64,000 nt of DNA from Verrucomicrobiia bacterium (GTDB taxonomy: Bacteria > Verrucomicrobiota > Verrucomicrobiia > Verrucomicrobiales > DEV007): positions 1-64,000 of the forward strand of contig JAUIAH010000009.1 in NCBI GenBank assembly GCA_030425385.1, given 5' to 3'. The notes beneath the pieces were generated by a model, which did no database searches, was not told where the DNA came from, and saw only the letters and a list, made by a program, of their open reading frames with translations. Every line of letters starts with the position of its first letter. Positions within the stretch are counted from its first letter, which is position 1. Below, in pieces: positions 9,353 to 17,763 of this stretch. The translations under genes were made by a program, and so were the position numbers.

Positions 9353-10021
9353 CTACAGCTGACGATGATAGTGTTGTGTCGCTGCGAGGAAACGACGCCA
9401 CTTGGAGCCCAGTTGATTGTTCTCCAAGAGCATGCCCGGGCAGTTCTTGAAACCGAGATCCTTCTTGTCGGCGAAACGGATCCGTCGCCAGTGTTGATGG
9501 GGCACCACACGGTCGATGGGAATTCGGTGGCGCTTCATGAGAACGGCCGTCAGCTTGGCTGTTCGATCAATGGTCCTGTTAGTGTCATTCCCCGCATTCT
9601 CACACATCTCGATGCCAATGGACTCGCGGTTTCCCTGGCCTTCGTAGTCGGCATGCTGACCTTGCTCCGTATCAGGTAGGCTTTGATAGACGGATCCTTG
9701 ATCGACCGTGAAGTGCCAGCTGAGAAAGCCGAGAGAATTGTGGGTGGACTTGAACGAGCCGTTTCGTTGCCCGCGAGCGTGCGTTCTAGCATCCGCACCT
9801 TTGGCCTTGTTGGCGGTGGAATGGATGGTGATGAACTTCGGACGCATGCGGCGCATGCGATGGCGAGCCTTGGACCCGGTCTCGACCATCAGACTGTCAT
9901 CAATGCGAAAGTCTCCCCATCCTGCGGGATAGGGAGAACGATGGGATGTTTGCGACCAGCCTAGAAGGCTGGTTAGGATGAGTGGGCCCAACGCTAGCAT
10001 CCACGGGAAGGAACGGTTCAT
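9353..10021 (-). CDS. N-acetylmuramoyl-L-alanine amidase (amidase_2 family)
   Basis: A 222-residue exported enzyme with a signal peptide at about 1-23. The zinc amidase fold is shown by KFITIHSTANK (first His ligand, about residue 67), SWHFTVDQGSVYQSLPD, ESIGIEMCEN, the HQHW block near residue 174 (second His) and KNCPGMLL (Cys ligand). It should cleave the bond between N-acetylmuramic acid and L-alanine in peptidoglycan. It starts 3 bp after the stop codon of the PDZ protein gene, so it belongs to the ECF sigma factor operon. This links the operon to cell-wall remodelling or recycling. Confidence 0.88.
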   Translation of the reverse strand: MNRSFPWMLALGPLILTSLLGWSQTSHRSPYPAGWGDFRIDDSLMVETGSKARHRMRRMRPKFITIHSTANKAKGADARTHARGQRNGSFKSTHNSLGFLSWHFTVDQGSVYQSLPDTEQGQHADYEGQGNRESIGIEMCENAGNDTNRTIDRTAKLTAVLMKRHRIPIDRVVPHQHWRRIRFADKKDLGFKNCPGMLLENNQLGSKWRRFLAATQHYHRQL

Positions 10022-10024
10022 CTA

Positions 10025-11011
10025 TCAATGATGATCGTCGTCGGCCGAATGATCAATCCGTTCTTTCAGGTCACCGATCGTCTCTTTGAGTTCGGCAATC
10101 GTCTCTTCCAAGTCCTCGACGGTCTCGTGACGACTGTCGCTCCCAAACAGGGCATCTGCTCGTGGAGGCTTGGGAAGGGAAGGGGGAACTGGCTGAGGGG
10201 CCAAGCCTCCAGGCAAGTGAAGCTCGCCGCCTCCGAAGCCTCCGAAGATGTCTTGCGGAGTCATCGGGGCTTCTTTCTGAGGCTTGGGGGTCACGCGGAG
10301 GGTGTGTTCCTCGCCTTGACGAAGCAAGGTCAGGGTGAGCGTCGCGTCTTCCGTGCCAGAGGCCTGAACGGCATCCACGAGATCATTGACAGACCTCAGG
10401 GCTTCGTCATCGACTTTAAGGAGAATGTCATGCTTCTTCACGCCCGCTTCCTTCGCGGGGGAATCTTCATAGACTTTCTGCACCGCCAGGCCGCTCTCAA
10501 GACCAAGCTGCGAGCGAACAACACCGCTGAGTTTCTCACATTGCACTCCAATCATGTGGCGCTTGTGAGGATCGGCATACGCCTTGGCAAGAGAGCGGAC
10601 CCGAGCGATGGTCTCTTCATCGATACCGGAGCGCTTGAGAGCCTTGGCAACGTGTCTCCAATGGTCATCGAAGGATGATGGCTTGGGGAAGCTCCCACTT
10701 CCAAAGTTTGAGAATCCGGGAAATCGAGAATCTTCTGACGCGAGGTTGAGATCGATATCGATATCGTCGAGCCCGTCTTGAGCCCAAAGGGCGGCAAGAT
10801 CCGTGGCTTGTATTCGCTTGTCAATCTGTTGGAGGACGTCGTGGGCGTCTTTCCCATCGGCTTCGATCACCATTTCATCTTCATCGCCATTGTTATGGGT
10901 GCGGATGATGATCTTTGCTTTGCTCTTGGAGGCGGATTCGTGGTCCTGTGCGAATCCCAAGTTTAGCGAGGCAATCGCGAGGGCAGTGAGTGTGAGTGTG
11001 GTTACGTTCAT
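10025..11011 (-). CDS. Exported PDZ-domain protein
   Basis: A 328-residue protein with a signal peptide (1-21, cut after FAQ). Residues about 30-130 are acidic and of unknown fold. A PDZ domain covers about 155-245, with GVQCEKLSGVVRSQLGLE, the AGVKKHDILLKVDDEAL hairpin and TLTLLRQGEEHTLRV. The C-terminus has a proline-rich linker and a predicted coiled coil built from LEETIAELKETIGDLKERI (about 300-320). There is no protease domain, so this is a stand-alone PDZ adaptor rather than a DegP or RseP enzyme. It lies 24 bp downstream of the anti-sigma-like gene and 3 bp upstream of the amidase. A role in sensing or scaffolding envelope proteins is inferred from this context. Confidence 0.82.
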   Translation of the reverse strand: MNVTTLTLTALAIASLNLGFAQDHESASKSKAKIIIRTHNNGDEDEMVIEADGKDAHDVLQQIDKRIQATDLAALWAQDGLDDIDIDLNLASEDSRFPGFSNFGSGSFPKPSSFDDHWRHVAKALKRSGIDEETIARVRSLAKAYADPHKRHMIGVQCEKLSGVVRSQLGLESGLAVQKVYEDSPAKEAGVKKHDILLKVDDEALRSVNDLVDAVQASGTEDATLTLTLLRQGEEHTLRVTPKPQKEAPMTPQDIFGGFGGGELHLPGGLAPQPVPPSLPKPPRADALFGSDSRHETVEDLEETIAELKETIGDLKERIDHSADDDHH

Positions 11012-11035
11012 GATGATTGAGTTTTGAGGGTGAAT

Positions 11036-11548
11036 CTATTGTCCCTGATAGCGTGGTGCGGGTAGGCTGACCGGCACGACGACTCGGCGCCCGTCTGGGA
11101 GTTTCGCTCGCAGGACTTCTGTCCGCCAGTTCAGGGTCCAGCCGTCGTCAAGTTGAGGCTCTTCGTAGACAGGCAGAGAAATGCTAGGCGATGCCGATTG
11201 AGATGGTGCCAGGGCTGGTGGTGCTTGAGGGGATCGCGTGCGGCCCACGAGGAAGGTCGCTGTCATGATGGCGACAATGCCTGCTGCCAGGGTCCAGGTG
11301 CGCACGGGGCGCGATTGGCTAGGGGAGGGGGGTGATGTGCTTTTGTGAGGGAGAGCCGTTGGGGTAGCAACCTCAGCGTCGAAGAGATGTCCTATCTCGG
11401 CTTCCAAAGTTTGCGCCTCCACATAGGCGAGGGCAATTTCCCGCCACCGGAGGGGATCGCCTTCGGCTTCTTGGAGGAATGCGAGGCGTTCTTCTGAGGC
11501 CATTTCTCCATCGACGAGTCGTTGCAGGCTGCGTTCGTAGGCATTCAT
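11036..11548 (-). CDS. Anti-sigma factor-like single-span membrane protein
   Basis: A 170-residue protein that overlaps the ECF sigma factor gene by 4 bp (ATGA), the classic arrangement for a cognate anti-sigma factor. Residues 1-60 form an acidic, helical N-terminus (YERSLQRLVDGEMASEERLA) like the sigma-binding region of such proteins, though I see no HxxxCxxC zinc motif. One membrane segment lies at about 88-105 (LAAGIVAIMTATFLVG). Residues 110-170 would be periplasmic and contain an LNWRTEVLRAKLPDGRRVVVPVS stretch. The function is inferred from gene order and topology. Confidence 0.75.
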   Translation of the reverse strand: MNAYERSLQRLVDGEMASEERLAFLQEAEGDPLRWREIALAYVEAQTLEAEIGHLFDAEVATPTALPHKSTSPPSPSQSRPVRTWTLAAGIVAIMTATFLVGRTRSPQAPPALAPSQSASPSISLPVYEEPQLDDGWTLNWRTEVLRAKLPDGRRVVVPVSLPAPRYQGQ

Positions 11549-12081
11549 GAGGGTGTTTGCTGGAGTTGAAATCGGAGGGCCTGGCGGGCCTTGAGGAGTC
11601 GGTGCTCGATCACTTTCTCAGTCACCCCTAACAAAGTGGCGAGTTGGCCGTAAGTGAGGTCTTCAGTGTATTTCAGGAGGAGCAGTTCACGGGATGCTTC
11701 AGGGAGTTCTTCCAAGGCGCGGTGGACGGACCGCGCGTCCTCGTGACGCATGACCCAATCGCGTGGATTGGCGAGATCATCGGGCGCTTCACGACGAGCA
11801 GCGTAATCGGCCTGGAGACGCTCTTGCCGACCTTCCTTGCGGAGGAACTGGCTCGTCTGCCGCGTGGCCACGCCATAGAGCCAGGGAGCCACGCGTTTGG
11901 GATCCTCAGGGCGCGCCCCTTGGCGGAGCACGGCGGCAGAGATCTCTTGAACGACGTCCTCGACGTCTTGAGTCCGTCGCAAGCGCGCTTGCACGACTTT
12001 GCGAATCCACGAGCCGTGGTCACGAAGAGCCTGAGGCCAATCGATGGCGGCTACGGGAGCGTTGAAAGGAGAGGCGTCCAT
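11545..12081 (-). CDS. ECF-family RNA polymerase sigma factor
   Basis: A 178-residue sigma-70 family protein with only regions 2 and 4, as in extracytoplasmic function sigma factors. Region 2 includes RLRRTQDVEDVVQEI and APWLYGVATRQTSQFLRKE (about 33-85). Region 4 has LPEASRELLLLKYTEDLTYGQLATLLGVTE with a helix-turn-helix ending in HRLLKARQ (about 123-170). It begins an operon with an anti-sigma-like protein, a PDZ protein and a peptidoglycan amidase, so it probably controls a cell-envelope response and its own operon. A recognition promoter is not obvious to me in the 57-bp gap upstream of 12081. Confidence 0.9.
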   Translation of the reverse strand: MDASPFNAPVAAIDWPQALRDHGSWIRKVVQARLRRTQDVEDVVQEISAAVLRQGARPEDPKRVAPWLYGVATRQTSQFLRKEGRQERLQADYAARREAPDDLANPRDWVMRHEDARSVHRALEELPEASRELLLLKYTEDLTYGQLATLLGVTEKVIEHRLLKARQALRFQLQQTPS

Positions 12082-12138
12082 CCTTGCCTACGACGTCGCT
12101 TCTCAAAGGCGTTTCCCCTGAAGAAATGGCTGCTTTCT

Positions 12139-13539
12139 TTAAAAATGCACGGTTTGACCGTGCTGAGCCACGTGGGTGGCTTGGGGATCGCGCCGGTCAC
12201 CGAGCGCTTCACAAAAGGCCTCGCTACGGGATTGCTCCCCGTGCACGAGCCAGACGCGCTCCTTCTTTCCACCGATCCTTTCGTAGTAGTCGAGCAGTTC
12301 GGAGTGATCGGCGTGTCCTGAGAAAGAATCGATCGCATCCACATGGGCACGAAGCTTGTATTCTTCACCAAAGATCCGCACTTCATCCCACTGCTCGCGA
12401 ATCTTCCATCCGAGGGTGTTCTCAGCACAGTAGCCGACGAAGAGGACGGTATTCTTCTGATCCTCAATCGTGTTCTTGAGATGATGAAGCACGCGCCCAG
12501 CCTCACACATGCCCGAAGCCGAGATAATGATGGCAGGCTCGTTGCGCTCGTTCAGTTCCTTGGACTGACGCACGGAACGGATCAGGGTGAGGTTCTCGAA
12601 ACCAAAGGGATTGCGTTTCTCGAAGAGGAATTCATAGACCTCTTCATTGAAGCATTCGGGGTGGAGGCGGAAGATCTCCGTTGCATTCACTGCTAAGGGG
12701 CTGTCGACGTAGATGGGAATGTCAGGGATCTCGCCGGACTCTAACAATTCGTTGAAAGTGTAGAGCAGTTGTTGCGTGCGCTCGACGGCAAACGCTGGAA
12801 TGATGATCTTGCCGCGACGCTCAAGGGCTTCCTTGACGAGGCGGGCGAAGTGATGGGAAGCATCGGCGGGGAGCTCGTGTTCGCGTCCCCCATAAGTGCT
12901 CTCCATGAGAACGTAGTCGACGTCTTGAGCTGCCACGGGATCGCGGAGCAAGGTGTTGTCTCCCCGGCCGACATCGCCGGAGAAGAGAAAGCGCTTCTCC
13001 TGCTTCGTCTCGTGATCCTCGATTTCCAAGAGGACTTGCGCCGAACCCAGGATGTGGCCGGCATCAATGAAGGTGACGCGCACGCCATTGGCGATGATGA
13101 GAGAGCGATCATAGCCTACATTCACAAACTGACGAAGGCATGATTCCGCATCGCGTTCGTCATAGAAGGGCTCGACAGGTTCCAAATCCTGCTTCTTGCG
13201 CTTCTTGTTGAGGTATTTGATATCGCCCACCTGGATCCTAGCGGAATCCTGCAGCATGACAGAGCACAGGTCGCGTGTGGCGAAAGTTGTGTAGATGGGT
13301 CCCTGATAGCCTTGCTTTGTCAGGTTGGGTAGATTTCCACTGTGATCGATGTGGGCATGTGAGAGCACCACAGCGTCGACCTCCGCGGGATCAAATAGGA
13401 AATGCTTGTTCCGTTCGTAGGCGTCTTTGCGGCGACCTTGATAGAGCCCGCAATCGAGCAGGATCTTCTGTCCGTTGACCTCGAGGAGATGTTGAGAGCC
13501 AGTGGTGGTGCCGGCCGCACCGCAGAATTTGAGCTTCAT
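12139..13539 (-). CDS. MBL-fold / beta-CASP RNA-processing exonuclease family protein
   Basis: A 466-residue protein starting at MKLKFCGAAGTTTGSQ. An upstream in-frame extension to 13608 reads as unrelated sequence overlapping ispH. The metallo-beta-lactamase motif SHAHIDHSGNLP (HxHxDH, about 55-66) binds zinc, followed by STYGG, GKIIIPAFAVERTQ (beta-CASP motif) and the C-terminal FSGHADHSELLDYYE block of the RMMBL domain. Family members of the YSH1/CPSF type cleave or trim RNA, although bacterial relatives are poorly characterised. The gene follows ispH by 25 bp on the same strand. I assign the family but not the substrate. Confidence 0.88.
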   Translation of the reverse strand: MKLKFCGAAGTTTGSQHLLEVNGQKILLDCGLYQGRRKDAYERNKHFLFDPAEVDAVVLSHAHIDHSGNLPNLTKQGYQGPIYTTFATRDLCSVMLQDSARIQVGDIKYLNKKRKKQDLEPVEPFYDERDAESCLRQFVNVGYDRSLIIANGVRVTFIDAGHILGSAQVLLEIEDHETKQEKRFLFSGDVGRGDNTLLRDPVAAQDVDYVLMESTYGGREHELPADASHHFARLVKEALERRGKIIIPAFAVERTQQLLYTFNELLESGEIPDIPIYVDSPLAVNATEIFRLHPECFNEEVYEFLFEKRNPFGFENLTLIRSVRQSKELNERNEPAIIISASGMCEAGRVLHHLKNTIEDQKNTVLFVGYCAENTLGWKIREQWDEVRIFGEEYKLRAHVDAIDSFSGHADHSELLDYYERIGGKKERVWLVHGEQSRSEAFCEALGDRRDPQATHVAQHGQTVHF

Positions 13540-13564
13540 GAAGAGAAGGTGGAGGGGGTTCGAG

Positions 13565-14797
13565 CTAGGCCGCGAGGATGTCTTCCTCGGAGACGTTGCG
13601 CAATTCAAAGGCGCGCAGGATAGTGGCCTCTATGAGATTATTGGGACACGAAGCCCCTGCGGTGATGCCAATGGTCACGGGACCCTCGCCGAGGAGGCTC
13701 TGCGAATAGGTGCTGGTGACTTCTTTCCCTTGATGCAAATCAAAGTGCACGAGCTCCTCAAATGACTTCAAGCAATCTGCATCTCGGATGAAGAAAGTGG
13801 GCAGTTCGCGTTCGCCAATCTCAACCAAATGGCTAGTGTTGGAGCTGTTGTATCCACCGACGACTAACAAGACATCCATGGGTTTCTTGAGCATGTCGAA
13901 GAGGGCGTCTTGCCTTTCTTGAGTCGCTCCGCAGATGGTGTCGAAGAATTGAAAGTTCTCGGACTGCTCATCCTTGTCGCGCTCGCGGATGGCGGTTGCA
14001 ATACGGCGTTGGAGTTCTTCCGTTTCCGATTTGAGCATCGTGGTTTGGTTGGCCACGCCGACACGTTCGAGGTGGTTGTCAGGATCGAAACCCTCAGAAT
14101 AGCCACCTTCGAACCGTTTCAGGAAGGCTTCGCGATCACCTCCATGCCGGATGTAGTCGCAGAGGTAGTCGGTTTCTTCCAAGGTGAGGATGACGAGGTA
14201 ATGGCCTGAACCATCGCCCATGGCGCGCGAGGCGGTGGCGCGCGTTTCCTCGTGGGAAGCCTTACCGTGAATGATGGAGGTCGCCTTTGTCTTGGCATAC
14301 TTGCGCACGCGCTTCCACACACTCATCACGTCTCCACAAGTGGTGTCCACAATCTGGCAACCGCGCGCTTTGATGCGCTCCATCATAGAGGTCTCCGCGC
14401 CGAAGGCAGGGACAATGACGACATCTTCGGGGGACAGGTCCTCTACCTTGGCATCAGGGTCAGGGCCCGCGAGGTTGAGAATTCCCATCTCTTTCAGTTG
14501 GCGATTCACCTCCGGATTGTGGATGATTTCACCAATGAGGTAGATGTTCTGTTCTGGGAAAACACGACGGGAAGCGTAAGCGAGATCAATGGCTCGCTCC
14601 ACGCCATAACAGAATCCAAACTGCTTGGCGAGGCGCACGGTGGTATCCCCAATGGTGAGGACACCACCGCGCTCGCGAAGCTTCTCCACGATCCGACTGC
14701 GGTAGTGGTCCTCTACCTCCGCCTTCACACGGTCCATCACCTCGGGGGTGCGGACATTGACTCGTTTCGGACGAGGGGGAGAAGAAGCGCCAGCCAT
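13565..14797 (-). CDS. ispH: 4-hydroxy-3-methylbut-2-enyl diphosphate reductase
   Basis: The last enzyme of the methylerythritol phosphate pathway, which converts HMBPP to IPP and DMAPP using a [4Fe-4S] cluster. The 410-residue length and the N-terminal extension match the long plant/cyanobacterial-type IspH rather than the roughly 315-residue E. coli enzyme. The three cluster cysteines are in KQFGFCYGVERA, IVDTTCGDVMS and TAGASCPNNLIEA. GYNSSNTSHLVEI is the typical substrate-binding stretch. It works upstream of undecaprenyl diphosphate synthase, which is encoded at 50105-50857. Confidence 0.95.
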   Translation of the reverse strand: MAGASSPPRPKRVNVRTPEVMDRVKAEVEDHYRSRIVEKLRERGGVLTIGDTTVRLAKQFGFCYGVERAIDLAYASRRVFPEQNIYLIGEIIHNPEVNRQLKEMGILNLAGPDPDAKVEDLSPEDVVIVPAFGAETSMMERIKARGCQIVDTTCGDVMSVWKRVRKYAKTKATSIIHGKASHEETRATASRAMGDGSGHYLVILTLEETDYLCDYIRHGGDREAFLKRFEGGYSEGFDPDNHLERVGVANQTTMLKSETEELQRRIATAIRERDKDEQSENFQFFDTICGATQERQDALFDMLKKPMDVLLVVGGYNSSNTSHLVEIGERELPTFFIRDADCLKSFEELVHFDLHQGKEVTSTYSQSLLGEGPVTIGITAGASCPNNLIEATILRAFELRNVSEEDILAA

Positions 14798-14836
14798 GAG
14801 AGAGATCGTAGGGAACTCAACGAGTGATCGCGGGGA

Positions 14837-15481
14837 TCAATCGTCGAAGAGAGGGCCTTTGTAGAGATTGAAGACCTCGTTGCTGTTGAGAATGCTGGAA
14901 GGGAATTCAGGGGCAGAGGCATCGCGCGGACGCGGCACGTTCTGACCGATGGTGGCATCCTCGGGCTGCGAGTAGGCGATGTTCAGAGGCGTGCCCACCC
15001 GCACGAGGTTGAAGAATTTGGGCGCCGCATTGAAGTGGAGGCGAATGCACCCGGCCGAACGTGGCCCGGGGTGGACCCAACCGGCATGGATGCCATAGGC
15101 GGACTTGAACTCGCACCAGTAACCCATCGGGTAGCCAGCGGAGGGCTGCGAGATGCGCCGGCGATGCTTCTGCTTGCTGTAGATCTTGAAATTGCCTCGT
15201 GGCGTGGGCGAGCTCGGTTTGCCAATGGTGCAGGCCGCCACCATGAGAGGGCGATCGCCTTCCATGACGTAAAGCGTTTGGTTGGCGATGCTGACTTTCA
15301 CGCGGACGTTCGCGGGATTGTTCGGCCGATAAGCTTTCACGTAGTAGCTGGAGTCAAATCCAGGCGTGGGATAGCCCGTGGCGAGCCCTTGCGGCTTGCG
15401 TTCGTATTTCTTGGTCGTTTCACAGCTGACACCAGTAAAGAGTGCCAAGCCCGCGAAGAGGAGAAGGTTGATGGATTTCAT
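14837..15481 (-). CDS. L,D-transpeptidase (YkuD) lipoprotein
   Basis: A 214-residue protein from the ATG at 15481, with a lipoprotein signal ending in LFTGVSC. The YkuD domain covers about 60-185: VKVSIANQTLYVMEGDRPL at its start, IGKPSSPTPRGNF, then GIHAGWVHPGPRSAGCIRL with the catalytic Cys. The usual SHGC motif reads SAGC here, so the histidine next to the cysteine is replaced by alanine, while the general-base-type histidine in GIHAG is kept. The enzyme should form 3-3 cross-links in peptidoglycan or attach proteins to it. A second homologue with an intact SHGC lies at 27069-27689. Confidence 0.88.
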   Translation of the reverse strand: MKSINLLLFAGLALFTGVSCETTKKYERKPQGLATGYPTPGFDSSYYVKAYRPNNPANVRVKVSIANQTLYVMEGDRPLMVAACTIGKPSSPTPRGNFKIYSKQKHRRRISQPSAGYPMGYWCEFKSAYGIHAGWVHPGPRSAGCIRLHFNAAPKFFNLVRVGTPLNIAYSQPEDATIGQNVPRPRDASAPEFPSSILNSNEVFNLYKGPLFDD

Positions 15482-15549
15482 AGGACCTATTTGGAAGGTG
15501 AGTGAAGGGGGCATCCGGTAGCATGTAAAGTGGCAACGGGCAACCGGAG

Positions 15550-16161
15550 TCAGGCTGAAGCCGGGGGAGGACTCGCCCGCAGACCTGCTTCATTCTGGGC
15601 CACTTCGCCAAAGATCCGCTGCTCAAGCTGATCCTTCACCTCCATGGGGTCATGGACATTCTCCATAATGAAATCGACGTTGTCCCCTGAGGTCACAATC
15701 TGAATCTTGCCGCAGTTGAAGAACCAGACATCAAGCCAGCAATTGCTGTAGCATTTGATCTGCTTGATCTCGTTGAGCTTCACCGTGTTATTCCGCGCAC
15801 CGAGGAATTTGAAGAGGTAGGAGGACTCCTGCACCTGGCGCGGGTAGACCGCGTATTCCGTGTTGCGGATGCGAAGCCAGTTGAGAAGGGCCTTCAGAAT
15901 GAGCCCGGCAGCGATGAGGGCGCAACCTGCGAGGAGGAGATTGGCAAACTCGCGCGAGGCGTGGCTCCGAAGATAGAGTGCCAGCAAGACCACTCCCAGG
16001 AGGAGGAGGACAGGAAAGGCAAACTTTCCCAGGAGGGAACGCGCGGACGACTCGATGATGAGAGGATCACGAGGCCTTTCCGCCACTGCCGATGGATCCG
16101 TGCCGTCTGCCTTGGACTCAGAAATGGCGGGTTGAGGCGTTTGCGGCGCGTTGGCTTCCAT
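15550..16161 (-). CDS. bPH-domain membrane protein
   Basis: A 203-residue protein from the ATG at 16161 (MEANAPQTPQ). After a polar N-terminus there are two membrane segments at about 43-62 and 72-92. A bacterial PH-like domain follows, recognisable from NTEYAVYPRQVQESSYLFKF, the NTVKLNEIKQIKC strand pair, and FFNCGKIQIVTSGDNVDFIM. Proteins of this type occur widely in membranes and their partners are mostly unknown. The last 60 residues are acidic and end in a proline-rich tail. It stands 68 bp upstream of the L,D-transpeptidase gene and may share its transcript. Confidence 0.72.
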   Translation of the reverse strand: MEANAPQTPQPAISESKADGTDPSAVAERPRDPLIIESSARSLLGKFAFPVLLLLGVVLLALYLRSHASREFANLLLAGCALIAAGLILKALLNWLRIRNTEYAVYPRQVQESSYLFKFLGARNNTVKLNEIKQIKCYSNCWLDVWFFNCGKIQIVTSGDNVDFIMENVHDPMEVKDQLEQRIFGEVAQNEAGLRASPPPASA

Positions 16162-16269
16162 AATGAATCTTAAGAATGAGGCATCGTTCACTCTCCGCAA
16201 GTCAGCGTGCGCTGAATCGCACCTGCAGGCGAAGACCCAGATTTGAAGACACCGTAACTTTTAGTCTTG

Positions 16270-16297
16270 TTGACAAATTCAAGGAGGGTATTAGTAT
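16270..16297 (+). promoter_or_regulatory. Sigma-70-like promoter of the histidine kinase operon
   Basis: A perfect -35 hexamer TTGACA at 16270-16275 is followed after 16 bp by TAGTAT at 16292-16297 as the -10 element. The region is AT-rich compared with its surroundings. It lies 35 bp upstream of the kinase start codon, which is preceded by GAAAGG as a ribosome binding site. Confidence 0.55.
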
Positions 16298-16332
16298 GGA
16301 AATTCTTATAGTTGTAGTTATCGTGAAAGGGC

Positions 16333-17748
16333 ATGTCTAGTCAGGGAACGAGTCGTCAGCGTCCACGCAGTGGGAGTCTCTTCCTGCGGACCGCCGCCTA
16401 CTCCGCTTTGGTGACGATCCTCACGCTTTGTGCGTTTGGATTGCGGTTCTTTCTTTATGAGAAGGAAAGTCTCTATCGGCACTTGCAAGATCGGGCGGAG
16501 ACCCTCGCGCTGGCGTTGGAATCGGCGAGTGGGCCTGGAGGGATTGATGCCGAGAAAGTGATGGCTCAGTCAGCCCGATTACTAGCTAAGGATCAACAAC
16601 TTCTCTACGTCGTCTACACGCCCTACGAAGGGGATTCTTCCATTCGAACCGCTCGTGGCCAGCACGAGGAGTCTCTGCAAACCCGCTGGCGCACGGGAGA
16701 TGACATGGAGGGCATTCGCACGAGTGACTGGAGTGGCAATCAACCCTTGGAGGTATTCCACCACACCCGGACCCTGGTGACGGCCGAGGGTGAGAAGGCT
16801 TGGTTACACGTGGGCATTTCCCCGGCCCCGTATCGGGAAGGGGTGCGGTCGCTCTATCAGATCCTCTTTGATCTCGTGGGACCGGGATTGCTCATTGGCT
16901 TCCTGACATCGTTCCTGTTTGCAAACCGCCTCACGCGTCCCATTGGCGATCTCAAACGTTTCGCGAAACGCATCGCCTCGGGCGATCTCGAGTCGAGGGT
17001 GGATATCCCATCGAATACCGAGCTGGGTCTCCTCGGGGATACCATGAATCAAATGGTCGAGGACCTTCAGCAGTCGCAGAGCAATGAGAAGGAGGCGATG
17101 GAGAAAGAGGGGCGGCTTCGTGAGCAGGAGATCTTGCTGAAAGAGATCCACCACCGCGTGAAGAACAATCTGCAGATCCTTTCAAGTCTCCTGCGTATGC
17201 AAGCGCGCAAGGCGCAGAGTGAGGATATGAAAGGGATGCTGAAAGAGAGTGAGGCTCGTATCCGCTCCATGGGCTTGATTCATGAGAAACTCTATCAATC
17301 CAACAGCCTTTCGACTGTCGATCTGAAGAGCTATGTGGATACCCTTTCCGGGCAATTGCTGCGAATGCACGCGGCCACGGACCAGAAATTGAATGTGGCG
17401 GTCGATATCGATGATGTGGAGTTGCCACTCGATACGGCCATGCCTTGTGGGCTCATTATCAATGAACTGGTTTCGAATAGTCTCAAATACGCCTTCAATG
17501 ATGGACGTGATGGACGGATCGATATCGCCGTGAAACCGCAGGGCGAGCGGTCCTATCGCATGACGGTGAAAGACAACGGTGTGGGTATGAAGAAGCTGCC
17601 AGTCGCGGGAGAGCGCCGGTCCTCTCTGGGGATGAATTTGATCGAGATGCTAGTCGATCAACTCAATGGAACGCTGGAATACCGAAACGGTGATGGGACC
17701 ACCGCAGAGATCGAATTCCGGGAGACTGTCTACACCAACCGCATGTGA
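16333..17748 (+). CDS. HisKA_2-type sensor histidine kinase with HAMP domain
   Basis: A 471-residue membrane kinase. Membrane segment 1 spans about 17-38. A periplasmic sensor region of about 140 residues follows, then membrane segment 2 (about 176-200) and a HAMP linker with LTRPIGDLKRFAKRIASGDL. The dimerisation and phosphorylation block is EILLKEIHHRVKNNLQILSS (about 271-290), diagnostic of the HisKA_2/HWE-related class with phospho-acceptor His in HHRVKNN. An HATPase domain follows (NELVSNSLKYAF, DNGVGM, SLGMNLIEML). The gene immediately downstream, 15 bp away, encodes a receiver-first hybrid kinase, which is the likely partner. The sensed signal is unknown. Confidence 0.9.
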   Translation: MSSQGTSRQRPRSGSLFLRTAAYSALVTILTLCAFGLRFFLYEKESLYRHLQDRAETLALALESASGPGGIDAEKVMAQSARLLAKDQQLLYVVYTPYEGDSSIRTARGQHEESLQTRWRTGDDMEGIRTSDWSGNQPLEVFHHTRTLVTAEGEKAWLHVGISPAPYREGVRSLYQILFDLVGPGLLIGFLTSFLFANRLTRPIGDLKRFAKRIASGDLESRVDIPSNTELGLLGDTMNQMVEDLQQSQSNEKEAMEKEGRLREQEILLKEIHHRVKNNLQILSSLLRMQARKAQSEDMKGMLKESEARIRSMGLIHEKLYQSNSLSTVDLKSYVDTLSGQLLRMHAATDQKLNVAVDIDDVELPLDTAMPCGLIINELVSNSLKYAFNDGRDGRIDIAVKPQGERSYRMTVKDNGVGMKKLPVAGERRSSLGMNLIEMLVDQLNGTLEYRNGDGTTAEIEFRETVYTNRM

Positions 17749-17763
17749 TTGATTTGATTTGAT

